Below are positions 47,001 through 64,000 of a stretch of DNA of 64,000 nt, one piece after another. The position numbers and the translations under genes were made by a program. The DNA lies in assembly GCA_965153455.1 (NCBI GenBank), contig OZ234494.1, forward strand, positions 7,688,001 to 7,752,000. The letters are read 5' to 3'. The notes below the pieces were generated by a model that saw only the letters and a program-made list of their open reading frames with translations, had not been told where the DNA came from and did not search any database. The stretch is from Sphagnum compactum. Lineage: Eukaryota > Bryophyta > Sphagnopsida > Sphagnales. Positions within the stretch are counted from its first letter, which is position 1. Every line of letters begins with the position of its first letter.

Positions 47001-50000
47001 CCAAAAGTGGCCCGACAATCCACAAGGAATGCAAGATGCTGCTCCAAATCATGACCAAAATCTACCTGAATGACAGAGAAACCCCAATGTCCATATAGTT
47101 GTTAAGGACAACTTGTCTGCAGATACAGCTTAAGCACAACAAACACAGAAAAATATGCTTCTGCATAACAAGGCATACATGCACAATCATCAATCCTAAT
47201 ACCCCATACCTTATGTATCTTAGAATCTGAGCTACAGAATAGATATAGACCATGGAGAATGACTAGCCAAGAATTACTCTCCTCTTTCCTAAATTCATCC
47301 AATTGAAGAAGGGGCAGATCAGTCAATTTTGAAACAACTAAGCCTTTCATGATAAAAATCATCTACTGTCTTCAAAAGCTGACCTAGCCGCTTTGGAGAA
47401 AGTGAAACAACTGACAAAAGAAGACCCTCCATCTGATCTGAACTGATACACCATCAAATAAGCAGACTTCTAAGACTACAAAGACAAGTCACACAAACGC
47501 AAGAGCAAGTCAAGTTTAGTGGAACAGTTTTAACCATCAAGCACATGAACTACAAGCACAAATTGTAGATCCAGTTCAGTACAGTCAAACATGACACATC
47601 TTTGCATAAAATACTTCTAATAAAATACCAGCTGCACAAATCGAGCAATGAGACCAGTGGTTTGGCGGCAGTCATCGTCACTGCTCAAGCTATCCAGTGA
47701 GTCATGCAGAACTTGTGCCTGCTCAAAGAGAAAGTGTCGAGTCACTGGATCTTGTACTTTCTGGTTGGTCCTGAACTCACACAAATAACTGCAAACAATC
47801 AATACATGCATATTGACACATGACATTAAAGATGCATCCCTTCAAATAAGGTTGCAGAAATGTAAAGAATGAAGAAAACACAAGATTAGACAGAGCATGA
47901 CATGACCAGAGCACCTGCCTAGAGATGGATGTTAAAATTTGCTTGTAGACTGAAAGGCGGGTGTCACCATAAAATATGTCCAGCAATTCCACAACATGTT
48001 TCTGTTCTCAATGATGTGTAGGCATCAGACAAAAAAGGGGAGTTTATCAGTGCCCAAAAGGCATTTGCTCCAGTCACAGTTCTATGAGATTGCAGAGAAA
48101 TTTTCACAATGACATGTTGAAGGTAGCATGACAATTAGTGTGGCAATAACCTTATGAGAGTTGCTCACAAAGCGTCAGACCAGCACCATCACAAATAGGA
48201 GTGACAAATGCCATCAATACACAATGACTTGCTCACAACTGTGGGTGTAGATAAGTATACAACATCCCACCCAAAATTTTGGGCAACCCTTTGCACAAAA
48301 TCTGCAGCATAACACATTTCTGGAAGCATCTAGTCTAGTCACAGGCTGTAGCAGCCTTGCTGCCAAGACCATGGCAACAATCATGGAGGACAGTCAGTAC
48401 ACCATTCAAGGACCACAGCAATGTAGTGCAAGGTACTAACCACATTCAACACTTCGGTGAGGTCTTTATAGTGCATAAGCAGCTTGGACACAATGGCTTC
48501 AAGTGATGCCAGCACAGAATCTGTAACATCACCCTGGCGTAAATGCCGCAGAATGTCTCCCAACATTGTAATCATTTCCACTTCCTGCGATTGAAGGCAA
48601 AAGTGAGTTTGGACCTTTCAGATTAGACAATTGTCAAGCTCCCTCCCTGTCACTCACCATCTCTGTGATTATGCATAGTCTCTTTTGCTTCATTTTTTAG
48701 CAATAAGACAATCTTTATATACTTGTACATCAGGACTTCAATGGGGTCCATTGAGCTAAAGGTCCACAATGGATGATGTAAAGTTCATCCTATTGTCTCT
48801 CACCTCCAGACAGCTAACAAAACCAACCCCAAGGACAAGCATTCTACATGCCCTTGTGCTCAACATAGAACTCCACCCCTAAAAGAACAATTTCAGGACT
48901 GCCATGTTCTGGGACCACTATTACTACTCTTGTTCCCTTCAACCTCTTTATCACCCATGACCTTCATTCAAACAGGAAACCAGCACATATACTTCTGCCC
49001 AATATATGAAGAAAAAACACCATCACTGAAGCATTGTACCTGTGACAAAATGCATCCAACTAGCAAAACATTTGCAGTCAATTTTAGAATCTGTTACAAT
49101 GAAGTAACAGGAAACCACACTTACTGAGCAGTTTTGGAGTATGTAATCCAGAAACACATCAGCAACTGCCAAGTATTCAACAAGATCCCCATACTTCATA
49201 ACCACCTGCAGACCATGTCCAGGTGTTACATGTCTAATACAATTTTTTTGAGAAAAGAAAAACCAAGAGATAGTAGTTCATGTGAGAAAGATAGCATTTC
49301 GTGAGTTCTTTCCACACAGATTGAACATTTGAACCTACATTACTTCCCAACAAAACAGGTACTACTGTAATGACATTTTTGTCATCTGCAGCAATAATAC
49401 TCAAAAGTGTGCATGACCTCAAATCCCTGACTAGACATCAATTAAATGAAGCTGCCTTTAGCTCTACATTGCAAAATTAACTGCTCAGATAACAATATAC
49501 TTCCAAGATTTGTAACCACACTCTGATTGAACTTTCAATATTTGGGTCTGGTCAGTGCACCTTCCAAACATCATTGAGGACTGCAAGCCGCATTTCTTGT
49601 GGTGGATTGCACTCACAGATGATTGCCCCTAAGAGTCGATAGTTCAGATGCTGCCACATAATAAACACACAGAGAAAGGGAATGAATAAAAGAAGCAGAC
49701 ACCATTAGCAGACACTCGTGCCTCCACATTTGCAGCACCTCAAACCTAGGAACTGAGCCATTGCCACATAAGCAAGAGAAACATCAGCTTCCCTCTCCTC
49801 TCCTTGAGTTGCACAACAGTGGCAGGGTCACATTTTTCCTTTCGATACTGGACTGAGACTTCACTAGCTGTGGCAAGACTTCATTGGATGAGAACATTGG
49901 CGCCTTGCTGCAACCCAGAGCTATGCACTGCAAGACTTCAGATATGCTAATTACATGCAAAAGAGAACTTCCATATGATGAGGTCTCACTTGGGGCAGTG

Positions 50001-53000
50001 AGAGGTCACATGAGCTTTTGATCATCCGTGAGAGATCTAAAGCATTGCTTCCAACATATGCTGCAGGTAACTGCTTCAGCAGATAGTGCACCACAACAGA
50101 AACTGGATCTAAACCTTCTTCCACACCCTTCAAAGCTCCTGGTCTAAGAGTGACAGCTTGGCACTCTCCAAAAGCATGCCACACATACGCCATTTCTTCC
50201 TGCCCACCACAAACCATATTACAGAATGAGTGGCTGACATCCACATTCACATCAAAGTCATAGCGATTTCTAGCAAAAGTGAAGGCTTGCATATTGCAAG
50301 AGACATCTAACTCTGGAAAACTACACATTTCTCTGAGAGCAAGGAGAAAACCACAATAACACTTTGAAGGTAACCACTATGTCAGTTCCAGCCAAACTAA
50401 AACAAACACAACAAGAATGAGTGCGGTCACATGAGTGTCACTCACAATCTGTGTAATCTGGAACATTAGACATTCAAGTATGAGATCAAGCATGCTTATA
50501 TGGAGTAAGCTCAGTGGACACACAGAAGTTGATGAAGAAACAATGTGTGCTATTCATCCCACATAACAGATAACAATGTAAAACAAGCACAACTATTCCA
50601 AAAAAGAGACACAGATGGGCTGTATAAGATATCAACACAATTATGCATGCACACCTGTAAGAGTGTGCTACTGCACCTGATTTGCATTCTTTAAAATGCA
50701 CTGCATAATCCACTCAATAACAGGCTCCACCAATGACACATATAAACGACGATCCACCCCAGATAAGGTTATGTGCTTGTCAAACTCCCCAGAAAGAACG
50801 CGCCGAAATAGGACGAGAAAGTCATTCAAACCACTGATCAAGTAACCTGTAACACCAAAAGTTAGGTACTTCAACAATGCAGCATCTCAAGCCTAGCCAA
50901 ATTTCTCCATTAATGAAAGTACAATTCCCCATCTATAATTGCAAGTGAATGCTTCAAAAAGAATTTCCCAGAAGCAACTAGTAGAACTGGCAAGATAGCT
51001 CAAGATAGTGAAACTGTTCAGCAAGGTAGGCTCCATCCAGAAGGGCAAAATTGCGACCTCTACTCTGTGGGATTGAAGCAGGTACAGGTAATTGTAGAAA
51101 GCTTATGAGTGCTCCATAACTTTTAAGTGCATCAGATGGACCTGGACACATAGCCACATGTATTGGTTAAATTTGGCATTCACAGCATTGGCACAAATTC
51201 CAGGTCTTTCCTTCACAAGCAGGAAATGAGGCCCAAAAGATCCAAGGGAGTGATGTTATAGGAAACTCAAGAATTTGCACACAATGGGGAAAAGCTTTCT
51301 ACATCTGGTATACTCAATGATGGAATGTACCATGTGGAATAAGCTGCTACAAGAGGACACATTTCAGAAGACTTTGAAGAGTGAAAATCCATAGTGTCAG
51401 TGGTACATTGTATGCAGAACCAAGTGGCAGGGGTTGAGAAAGTGACAGCAAAACCTGTATCTGAAGGAAGAAGAGCTTGGCCATGGCGAGCCAGATAGAG
51501 GTGTGCATACGCAGAAGCCAATGGATCTGACAAGCCCCGCATCATCATTGTTAACCGTTGGATTGAGGCCAAAGGTGGGTCCTTTTCCAAAAAATGCATG
51601 CACCTCAATATTGCAATCTCCAGATAACTGCACAAAAAAGAAGTCTCATGCTTCAGAGTATCAAAATCTGTATATCCAGGCATTATGGTGTACAGAAACT
51701 GCTTCCAGACTGGAGCTGGATGTCAGATCCTTTGCTTTTGGATGAATGAAAGCACAAAAACAAGAGTGACCAAAACTACTGAACGAATCACTGTGGGCCT
51801 GTCAGAAGAGCAGACCATGTAAAAGGAACACCATACTTGTAGATGTGACCATGGACCCCAGGGGGAAGAAACTCCCAGAATACAAGCAATCAAAATTTCT
51901 AAGAGTGACGTCCAATTAAGAGCAAGTCAGTAATCACAAAATGCACATGTTGCACAATAATTCATAGAAATGTAACCACCAGGTGACTCACATGCGAGGA
52001 AGGAGCTCACGGATGCAGCCAATTTTGTAAAACCAGTTGTTGCATGTGTCCTTTGCCTCTTGCCGAACATCATCTGATGTGAAATCCACTGCAGCACACA
52101 GTACCCAAAAAAAATATGACCTCACACCACTGAAATCTAGAATTGAGAACTCAAGGTGAAACTTGTTTGAAAAGCATGAAGGTGTTCACATCTTGTACTG
52201 AAAGCATGTGCAATCTTTAGCAAATGATTGCATGAACGTGGCCACCTTTTTAAAGTGGACAAATTCAGATTCCTGTAAGTTGGGCTAAAGCATTTGCCCA
52301 ATCTACCTCTAAATGCCTTTGAACTGGGATGCCAACAATGGTTCTTGCATGTTTGCACACAAAAAAGACTTGCAGGTAGTCAGATGCCCTACTTCTAGGC
52401 TTTGTAGTTCCCTAAAAATGGATATCAGTCAACAAGTCACACCAGTTCCTGTTCCAAAAACAAAAGCTGGTTTACATGGCACAAATCAACCTACAAATGA
52501 TGACTACATGATTCTTATCCAATTATTTTTCATTACTTTGCATTGATTATATTCCAGTCTCAGTCCCACTCCAGTTTAAAGTGGTGCGGCACCTGGTAAT
52601 GTGGCTATCGAGTTGCCAGCATCATCAATCTCAGCCTTCTTCTTGATTCGAATCCACACCAAGTTGCCTACTGTATCCATGACATCTGTAACCAGAACAA
52701 AAAGAGTAGGATAAAATTGTGGAACTGATGTGTCCATCAAAAGCCTGGCAACCTGTCAGCAAGTCATTATGCAAGTCTCAGTCAATTGACTCCAGGGCAG
52801 AAATTTAGAACCACAAAATTTCAATTAGCACCAGTATGGCTGAGGACACTACTAACATGAGTGTTCTTTGCCTGCGATGAACAAAATTCTTTTCAGAGAC
52901 TGGAGGGTCTGACTACCTTGATTGACAGTCGCAGGGCTGAAACACGCTCATTGTTAAGCCACGCATGGGCAATCTCATTGTTCAGTTCACGCAACCTTGT

Positions 53001-54675
53001 TACATACTCTTGCTGTGATATTATCTTGGTCTCTTCACGAGACTCTTTCTCTGGATCTTCAAGCTCCTCTAAGTGTGCAGCCATCACTGACTTCTTCTGG
53101 CCTACAGCAATCGTGTACAGTGAGAAAAACAGAACTGCAACAAGAGTAATCCATAGTTGATTGAGAGGTACCAACCCACATTCACTTGGAAGCTTAGGGA
53201 GCTGACAGATCAAACATTGCAATAACAGAAATTCACCTCAACATAAACTACACGAACCAAACAGATTTAGGGTTCTGGATTGCAAACGATTTAAAAGCAT
53301 CAACCTAGAACAAGCATACTTTTTCCAAAAAGCGCAAGTTCAAAAGTATAGAAGAAATTGGACAACCTTTTGGCTCCTTGGAGATGATATCGAATGTCTG
53401 CAAAACAAAAACCAAACAAGAAGCTAAGAAAGATCATGCTCCAAACTTTACACCCTTTCAAGTTGCAAGCCAGTGGCATATGCTAAAATGGCAGGAGCGG
53501 AAAATACAACAAGGAGAAGATCGGCTGATTCACAAATTCAAGGCTGAGATGTGTTCTATGACCAACTCATGACATCACTTGGCAAATACAGATGAACAAT
53601 CTTCCTTCCACAAGAAACCCTAGTAGAACACACAGCTTGCAACACCTGCAAGTGCATAATAAAACAATATGCAACTTTGATGGCTGCATCAACAGTGGAC
53701 AGAGAAGAAGAATGAACAACCTATTTAGCAAATGGTTTCAGGAATCATGGAATGGCATTACTCTTAACAGAATGGGACAAACAGATCATGGATGGTTGAG
53801 ATACTTCACGAAACAAAACAAAAGAATGAGACAATCTCTGTGTCGTTTCTTTGGTGAAGAATCAGGAACCAAATATGCATAATAACTACTCATGACCAGC
53901 AATTATACAAAGAATAATATCCTGCTAAATAAGAATGAACTCAGTGAGAGTTCAGGGGGTTATCAGAAAGAGGATTCTTACAGTGGAAACAGTGATGGTA
54001 CCAGTGGATGCAAATCGTTGCATGATAGAAGCTTTGTACAAATCCCATTCTGAGGCCACCGAATCAACAAACTCTTCCCTGGTCTTTTTGGTCGAATGCC
54101 AGGAAGCTCTAGTTTTGGGCATCAATAAGTCTTCAGGTGGGCTTTGAACTGATACTGCCCTAAGAGGGTCATCAATTGCAAAAAAATTCTCCTGCACCCT
54201 TCCATTGTCCTGCAGCCTTGTGCATCAGTGAAATCCGTCAAGATATCTCCATCCTCCAGCACTCTAAACTTCAACTAAAACACCTGTGAGCATTCCAAAA
54301 AACCATCCTAGGGCTTGGGGGAATCTGCAGAAATGCTGATTTGAAATTGCCGTCAATTCACATCAGATGGAGTGAAACCACAAAGCTAGAAGATACAAAC
54401 TCAGACAGCATGAAATCGGCATGCTAATTCAATCTGGCTCCCAAATCAGCCACCACGACCTACATGCACACAAACAAAAACTTAGGGTTTTCACTTACAG
54501 CAGCTCCTGCATTTGATGTTGTAGCTATATCGATGTTTTGATCTCCTCCGTCCCTGTTCTTTTTGTCACTGATGCTTGAAGTCGCTCTAAGAGGATGCTC
54601 CCACCCCGTCGCGGAGTGCCTAGACAACGAGAACTCCAGCTCATCGCGCTTGTAATCCCGCTTGCGGAACTTCAT
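44062..54675 (-). CDS. VPS35L: VPS35L, Retriever/Commander endosomal recycling subunit, 23 exons
   Basis: Exons: 54675-54499, 54209-53982, 53397-53367, 53101-52917, 52752-52593, 52088-51992, 51627-51455, 50846-50677, 50199-49990, 49650-49561, 49205-49125, 48584-48441, 48001-47919, 47788-47629, 47065-46982, 46758-46582, 46174-46087, 45864-45787, 45668-45602, 45396-45294, 45085-44963, 44727-44671, 44196-44062. Phases agree throughout and give 966 residues, close to the animal protein (about 960). Matching blocks include [14 protein letters not shown] (exon 4), [20 protein letters not shown] (exon 7), [20 protein letters not shown] (exon 16) and [13 protein letters not shown] (exon 21). VPS35L is the VPS35-like alpha-solenoid scaffold of Retriever, which returns membrane proteins from endosomes. 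The start MKFRKRDY is chosen because it opens exon 1 in frame. Exon 13/14 has an alternative junction, 48001-47915 to 47775. The last two exons rest on phase and splice signals only. The frame looks intact. Confidence 0.9.
45125..45223. repeat. Short tandem duplication, offset 57 bp, in a VPS35L intron
   Basis: A 42-bp segment starting CTCAGGAATAGAATGACTG at 45125 recurs from 45182 with three differences. It lies between the exons ending at 45396 and 45085, so it does not alter coding sequence. Confidence 0.85.
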
Positions 54676-54730
54676 GATTCCAACAACGCCGCTACTACTG
54701 CAAAACCAACGAACACACCTCCACACAGCG

Positions 54731-54748
54731 CGACGACGACGACGACGA
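54731..54748. repeat. (GAC)n trinucleotide repeat just upstream of VPS35L
   Basis: About six GAC units lie roughly 55-75 nt upstream of the VPS35L start codon on the opposite strand sense, in the probable 5' UTR or core promoter. The length is likely polymorphic. Confidence 0.7.
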
Positions 54749-54789
54749 AGTACATAGGGGCCAGCGAAGAAGGTTTAACGTCGAAATTA

Positions 54790-57700
54790 TACCGACCCAC
54801 ATAATATACGTACGTACTACGATGTATTTTGATACGTATATGTAATTTAAACGGGGGATTTTCTTTTTTTTAATTCACACTTCAGTTTAAACAATTTGTT
54901 TTCAATGTTTTTAAATTATCAATTTTTCATGAACTACAATAATCTACCATGATATTGTCATATGAATTAGTGTGGCTTGTGCCGGTTGTGAGAAAGGTGT
55001 TTTAAAATTCAAATTAATTTCCAATGATGAAAAATATTTTAAATTCAATATTTCTTTCAACTTAAATCTAGAAATTATAATATCACTTTCAAGAAATCTC
55101 ACTCATCATCAAGGGTTTTCCAACAATATTAAAAACTTGCCCCTTAATATTTCCTTAATATTTTTATTTTTTTGAACTTTTTTTGATAAAACTATCTAAT
55201 TTTCAATAACTCTTGCATTGTAAGTCTAAACCACCAATTCTAGTTCTTACAGATTTTTAAAAGCCAATTTAGGTCTTTTAAAACTTTGAAATTTTAGATA
55301 TTTCAAATATTGATTTTATTATTTTTAAGTTGGTTCTCAAAGGTGTAATTTTCACAAATTTAATAATTAGTAGTTATATTAAGTAATTTTTTCAAACTAG
55401 TTATCAAATAAATTTTAATAAGTTAAATCAAACCTCAATTTTTTAACAAATATCCAAAATTAATACAAATGAAATTAAGGAATTAATAAAATTTGATCAA
55501 AATGCAAAAATCTTGTTTTCATCATATTTTTAAAACATCATTTATTTCAAACTTTTTTAATTTTTCTTTTAAATCAGTATTTGTCACAATCAATTTTATT
55601 GAATTAAAAAATGAATTACAACTAATCCTAGGATCATTAAGCCAATTTTTGCTCACAAATATCAATTTTTTTGAATTGTTTATTTACAAGCAACAGCTTT
55701 TTAGATTTGTAAGCATCTTAGTTAAAGAAAAAAAATCCTCTTTGTTTGAAATTGTGATCCTACAATAAACATAATTTGATTTGCAAAAAATCCAATAAGA
55801 AAAAACATTGATTCATTCCCCCATCATTGTAAATGACATTTAATGTCCCTCACATCCACTTGGTATTGCTTGAACATCAACAATTCATTGTTAATAAGTT
55901 ACTTGGTTAGTTCAATTGTGTTAATAATCATCTAGAAAATATTTAAACTAAAATCCTCATCAATTAATTGACTTGCCAAAAATTTGAATTTTGCCAAAGG
56001 ATGCATGCAATACATGATAATATTTCAACAACATCAATCACAAAAACCTTTTATCATACTTTTCAACATTAGTTTTATTTTGAACTTGACCAATGAAAAA
56101 AAATTTGATGAAGGTTTTTATATATAAAGTCCAACACCAAAAATAGCATGTTATGGGCTTTTCATTTTTCATATTTTTTCAAGAATGAAAGGAAACAATT
56201 TGAGACACCGCCTACTTCTTTTTTTATGGAATAATAATTATGTAACAACTCCATAATCATTTTCCATAATTTATGGAAGGTTAATTTTCAATTTCTTCCC
56301 TTAATTTCACACAAAATATTGTTAAATACCTATGAATGCAAACACAAAATTAGTTCAACACAAGCAATCACAACAAGAGAAAAATAATCTATAATTATTT
56401 CATAAATATGCCATGTTAGAGGAAGTGGCACACACCTAATCACTCTCACTATAGTTTGTAATAATGCAGCAAATAATAATAGTTTCTTAAAATGTAAAAC
56501 TTTTTGAAAACATTATTATTTTGCTATCAAACCTACAAAACATCATGTAACCAATTGAAATGTTATTTTTCATTATTTAGAAAAGAAAAAAGGTAATAAT
56601 GAAAAATTTGAAAAATAAAAAAATAATTAAAGTTCTTAACACAACCTTGCTTTCATTGGATTTTCCAATTTCCTAGGATGGAGACCAGAATCAACACAAA
56701 TGTTATTCCATTCATGTCTACCCTTGCTAAAATCTTTTAACCAAGTGATGCATTTTTATAAATTTACACGTGTAAACTTGATCGACACATATTTGAATAT
56801 TTTCCAAACTTTCTTGAATGGCCCCTTGAACAATCTCTAAAACCTTCTTTCAATAAGCTAAAATGTTATTTATACAAAACAATTATAATTGTCTAATTGT
56901 TTGGCATGTCGACTATAATAAGATATCATATTGACATCTTGGCATATCGACTTGCCTAATTACATCATCTTGACATGCTTACACTATATACTTTTCCTTG
57001 TCATCTCAACCTAACTACTTATATTAATTTGTTCTTCTACCAATTTGCTTTAACCTTTGTTAGTACTACAATTCTTCTTCCTAATAGGGGCATGAGTCAC
57101 GACGTTGTGCATGGGGAGTTTTACTTTTCCGATTGGAAGTGTGCAATTTTATTTGCAAGCACCATTACCCTCGTTTCATTGGACTAAAATTTTAACAATT
57201 TTTCAAAAATTCGAGCATCGACCTTAGATCATGTAGACATTACAACCTAATCATTGTTGTTCATTGTCGTCTGTAGCATCAAGGTAATATGAAAGGAGAA
57301 CGATGACAAGCAATTGTTTGTTGTGGTTTTCTTTACCAAGGCAACATAAAGGGAATACAACCATTTTCTGTAGTATATCAACACGAAGAAGATGACAATA
57401 AGCAGCTACTCATCGTTTTTTATAGTACAACAAAAAAAGAAGACAAGAATGAGCAGTTGCTTGCCATCGTCTTATAAAACGCAATGCAAAGCCAAAATAA
57501 AAAACTATCAAAAGAGGGTAGGGTGCAAAGTTTACCTGGAGATGAACTTGGAGACGTAGGCAATAATGGTGCAATGGAGCTCATGTTGGAATGAGCAATA
57601 GTGTTAGAGACGAAGTTACACACATTAAAGATGAAGGTGCTCTTGTTGGAGATGAAGTTACACCCCTGTGGCGCAATGGAGTTGCAGGCCCTAGACTGGG

Positions 57701-58260
57701 GTTGGAAAGTTTGTAAAATGGGTTTGAAAAAGAAGGGGGACGTTTCTTTTTATAAAACCCGCCCCAATGAAACTGTTGCAGGTGGTTGGCCTGGGTGGAT
57801 GAATTGCCCTCCATCTAAAACGGACTGGTTGGTGCAGGCATGGGGGCTGGTCGGTTGTTACACTGGGGAAGGACCTACTATCATGTCAGGGAATTAGGTA
57901 CGCCCTGGAAATCAGGTATGATGGAGCTCCTTGGTAGTTACATTGGGGTAGGCTCTAGTGTCATGTCAGGGAATTACACCCTGGAGAGTGTAATTTCCAA
58001 GCTGTCAAAAGGGAACTGAGAAATTGAATTAAGTTCCACCCAAAAGATACATAACTTACAAATGACACAAATTCATCTAAAATGTAGAAGGTTAGTCATA
58101 CCCTCGTAGATGCCTCTGGCGCTCAAGAAGTAGGCGTGAGAACCCTCTACCTCCTACGCCCTGGAATCTACATATGTTTAGGTTCATGATAATGTTTGCC
58201 TCTTGCTTGGGTTTATGATGGGGTAAAACCCATGTGTGGGGGTACATTCCCAAAACATGG
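54790..58260. other. AT-rich intergenic DNA, no gene recognised
   Basis: No domain or RNA gene is visible. Palindromic ACGTACGTAC-like sequence occurs at about 54808-54817. At about 57856-57908 and 57937-57986 a diverged repeat shares TTACA.TGGGG.AGG and TCATGTCAGGGAATTA, followed by CCCTGGA. The open frame at 57601-57897 runs through this repeat and is not credible. Confidence 0.5.
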
Positions 58261-58268
58261 GGCTGAAC

Positions 58269-59058
58269 ATGTGTGATTGACATGTGAAAGGATTAGGTAT
58301 GGCATTATTTTGATAATGCCCAAGGCAATTTCAGGGCCACTTTAGACAAGGATCCAAGGAGCATAGTCCAATGAAATCAAGCATTCCTATTGGTCAAGAG
58401 CTTTAAATTGGTCCCAAGGCCTTTAGACAAAGGTTCACGATCAAGGCAAATCAAATTGTGATTTAGTTTATATGGCATCATTTTTTTAGGGAAAACCAAT
58501 TGGTTCATACCCAAAAAAAAAAAAACTTTAAAGAGAGCTCATGGTTTGGAGAACCAAGGTGTAAGCTAAGGTTCAAAGTTACTTTTTTTTTCCTTTTAGT
58601 TTATTATTTTTTATAATCTTGTTGTTTAAATTTTTTGAAAATGGAAGACATGCTATGGATTGAGAACATTATTGAGAGCATATTAATTCTCTCATTTTTA
58701 ATCAATTCTAAAATTGACATGGCTAGTTTTGTGAATCTTCACAGGGTGGTTAAAAGGAACGCATTTTCAACCTTTTCAAATGTATGAAATGGAATTGAAT
58801 GAGAAGATGGGATAAAAAGTGAAACATTGAAGCATCAATTTTCACAAGTGGAAGGAGATTTGAATTCAAAAGGAGATCCCTAAACTAATTCTCATTTCAA
58901 ACAAGAGAGCACCCAAAAAAAAAACAATTGTGATGAAACATGAAGATGAAAAAGTTGGAAACATAATCCATTGTGTGTAATAAGGGTTTAAATTTTTATT
59001 TAAAAAACCATTAAAAAATAAATAAAAAATCTAATCCTTTCACATGTCAATCACACAT
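58269..59058. repeat. Inverted-repeat element with 28-bp perfect arms (MITE/foldback-like)
   Basis: The 28 bp at 58269-58296 is the exact reverse complement of 59031-59058; arm ends are ATGTGTGATTG and GAAAGGATTAG. Just inside the left arm, AGGGCCACTTTAGACAAGG (about 58332-58350) reappears in reverse complement just outside the right arm at about 59200-59218. A third pair, built on CCTTTAGACA, lies at about 58419 and 59090. The interior is AT-rich with no open frame. Nested inverted pairs suggest a non-autonomous foldback element or two inverted copies of one repeat. Limits are uncertain. Confidence 0.7.
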
Positions 59059-59289
59059 TTTTTATGTTGAACCTTTAAATTGAACCCCAAGCCTTTAGAC
59101 ACACTCATTGTACCATAGAATTTTTTTTTAAAAAAAATTGTGAAGAAAGACTCAATTCAAGGTTCAATTCGGTCCCTGGGCTTTTGGTCTCTGGACCCTT
59201 GTCTAAAGTGGCCCTCAGTAATGCCCTTGATCTTGGGCTTTACCCTACCCCAAATTACCCATGGGGTGTAGGGTTAAACTCCTTAGGTA

Positions 59290-59347
59290 GAGGGCATTAC
59301 CAAAATAAGGGCCTGGGTGAAGCGGCCCTTATTTGGATAATGCCCTC
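59290..59347. repeat. Near-perfect hairpin, 24-bp arms, 10-nt loop
   Basis: The arm 59290-59313 pairs with 59324-59347 apart from a small mismatch in the middle, around a 10-nt loop TGGGTGAAGC. The GGGCATTACCAAAAT motif also appears near 9513-9530, so this is a dispersed repeat family. It lies about 220 nt upstream of the agmatine deiminase start codon, in probable promoter or 5' UTR. Confidence 0.85.
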
Positions 59348-59481
59348 AACCTCAGGCAGGTTCTCTTTCAGGAAGAAGCCAATGGAAATAATAGCAAATT
59401 GAAGGAAAAAAACAGACAAACAAACAAAAGAGAGGGTAAAAATGGTCGTTGAGAAGGAGAGTCGATAGGTACCAAAATTAG

Positions 59482-63735
<4,254 letters not shown>

Positions 63736-64000
63736 TTTTACTGAGTTGTAAGGTCAGATATGAGAGCTGAGGTGCTGTGGTATTTTGTGGTAGGAGTGCT
63801 GGATGTCAATGGTTCAATGGCAAGCAGAGTTTAAGGTACTACATGTTTAAGGAAGATTATAGTAGAAATGATGTCATGTTGTTTGCATCTTAGACACTGA
63901 TCCTAGAACATGACATCAGCCCTGGATGTATGCTAACAAAAATGTAATATGTTTCCTTAAGTCATAACCAGGAGAGAGATAATACCATTGTAACATAAGT

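Noticed and set aside
57601-57897. 98-residue plus-strand frame
   Set aside because: It crosses a diverged direct repeat and has no domain or splice context.

Overview
The window is nuclear DNA of a land plant. It carries spliced protein-coding genes with GT-AG introns and plant-type products (agmatine deiminase, a plant-type ribosomal protein L4 copy, VPS35L). It also has copia, gypsy and LINE retroelements of plant type, very AT-rich intergenic DNA and a fragment of plant mitochondrial DNA. The low gene density and heavy transposon load suggest a large genome. A non-flowering lineage (fern, lycophyte or gymnosperm) is plausible, but I cannot fix the taxon from this sequence.

Layout. 1-18 kb is AT-rich and essentially gene-free: a decayed Ty1/copia reverse transcriptase (about 640-1430), an inverted block of AACCTA-type minisatellite (4310-4965), a nuclear copy of mitochondrial ccmFC (about 8170-8620), a 97-bp tandem duplication, TAGG/ACCT-rich tracts and an orphan gypsy integrase fragment (about 14880-15235, minus). 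18.4-23.55 kb is a long Ty3/gypsy remnant (gag, protease, RT, RNase H) whose many stops are mostly TAG where CAG or TGG is expected. 25.72-33.15 kb is a GC-rich, nearly intact, 7.4-kb L1-type LINE on the minus strand with a 16-bp target-site duplication and a stem-loop 3' end without poly(A).

36-63.8 kb is the genic part. A 397-aa Pro/Gly/Tyr- and RGG-rich protein of unknown function has a G-box in its upstream region and an intron in its 5' UTR (plus). A ribosomal protein L4 copy (minus) keeps three exons but has lost its first exon, has an in-frame TGA and a 5-residue deletion, and holds an exact 282-bp tandem duplication in an intron. VPS35L (minus) was reconstructed here as 23 exons coding for about 966 aa. 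Agmatine deiminase (plus) has 10 exons and codes for 405 aa. VPS35L (endosomal recycling) and agmatine deiminase (putrescine synthesis) share no pathway, and nothing points to a gene cluster. The closest things to novelty are the LINE terminal structure, the broken RPL4 copy and the inverted-repeat families.
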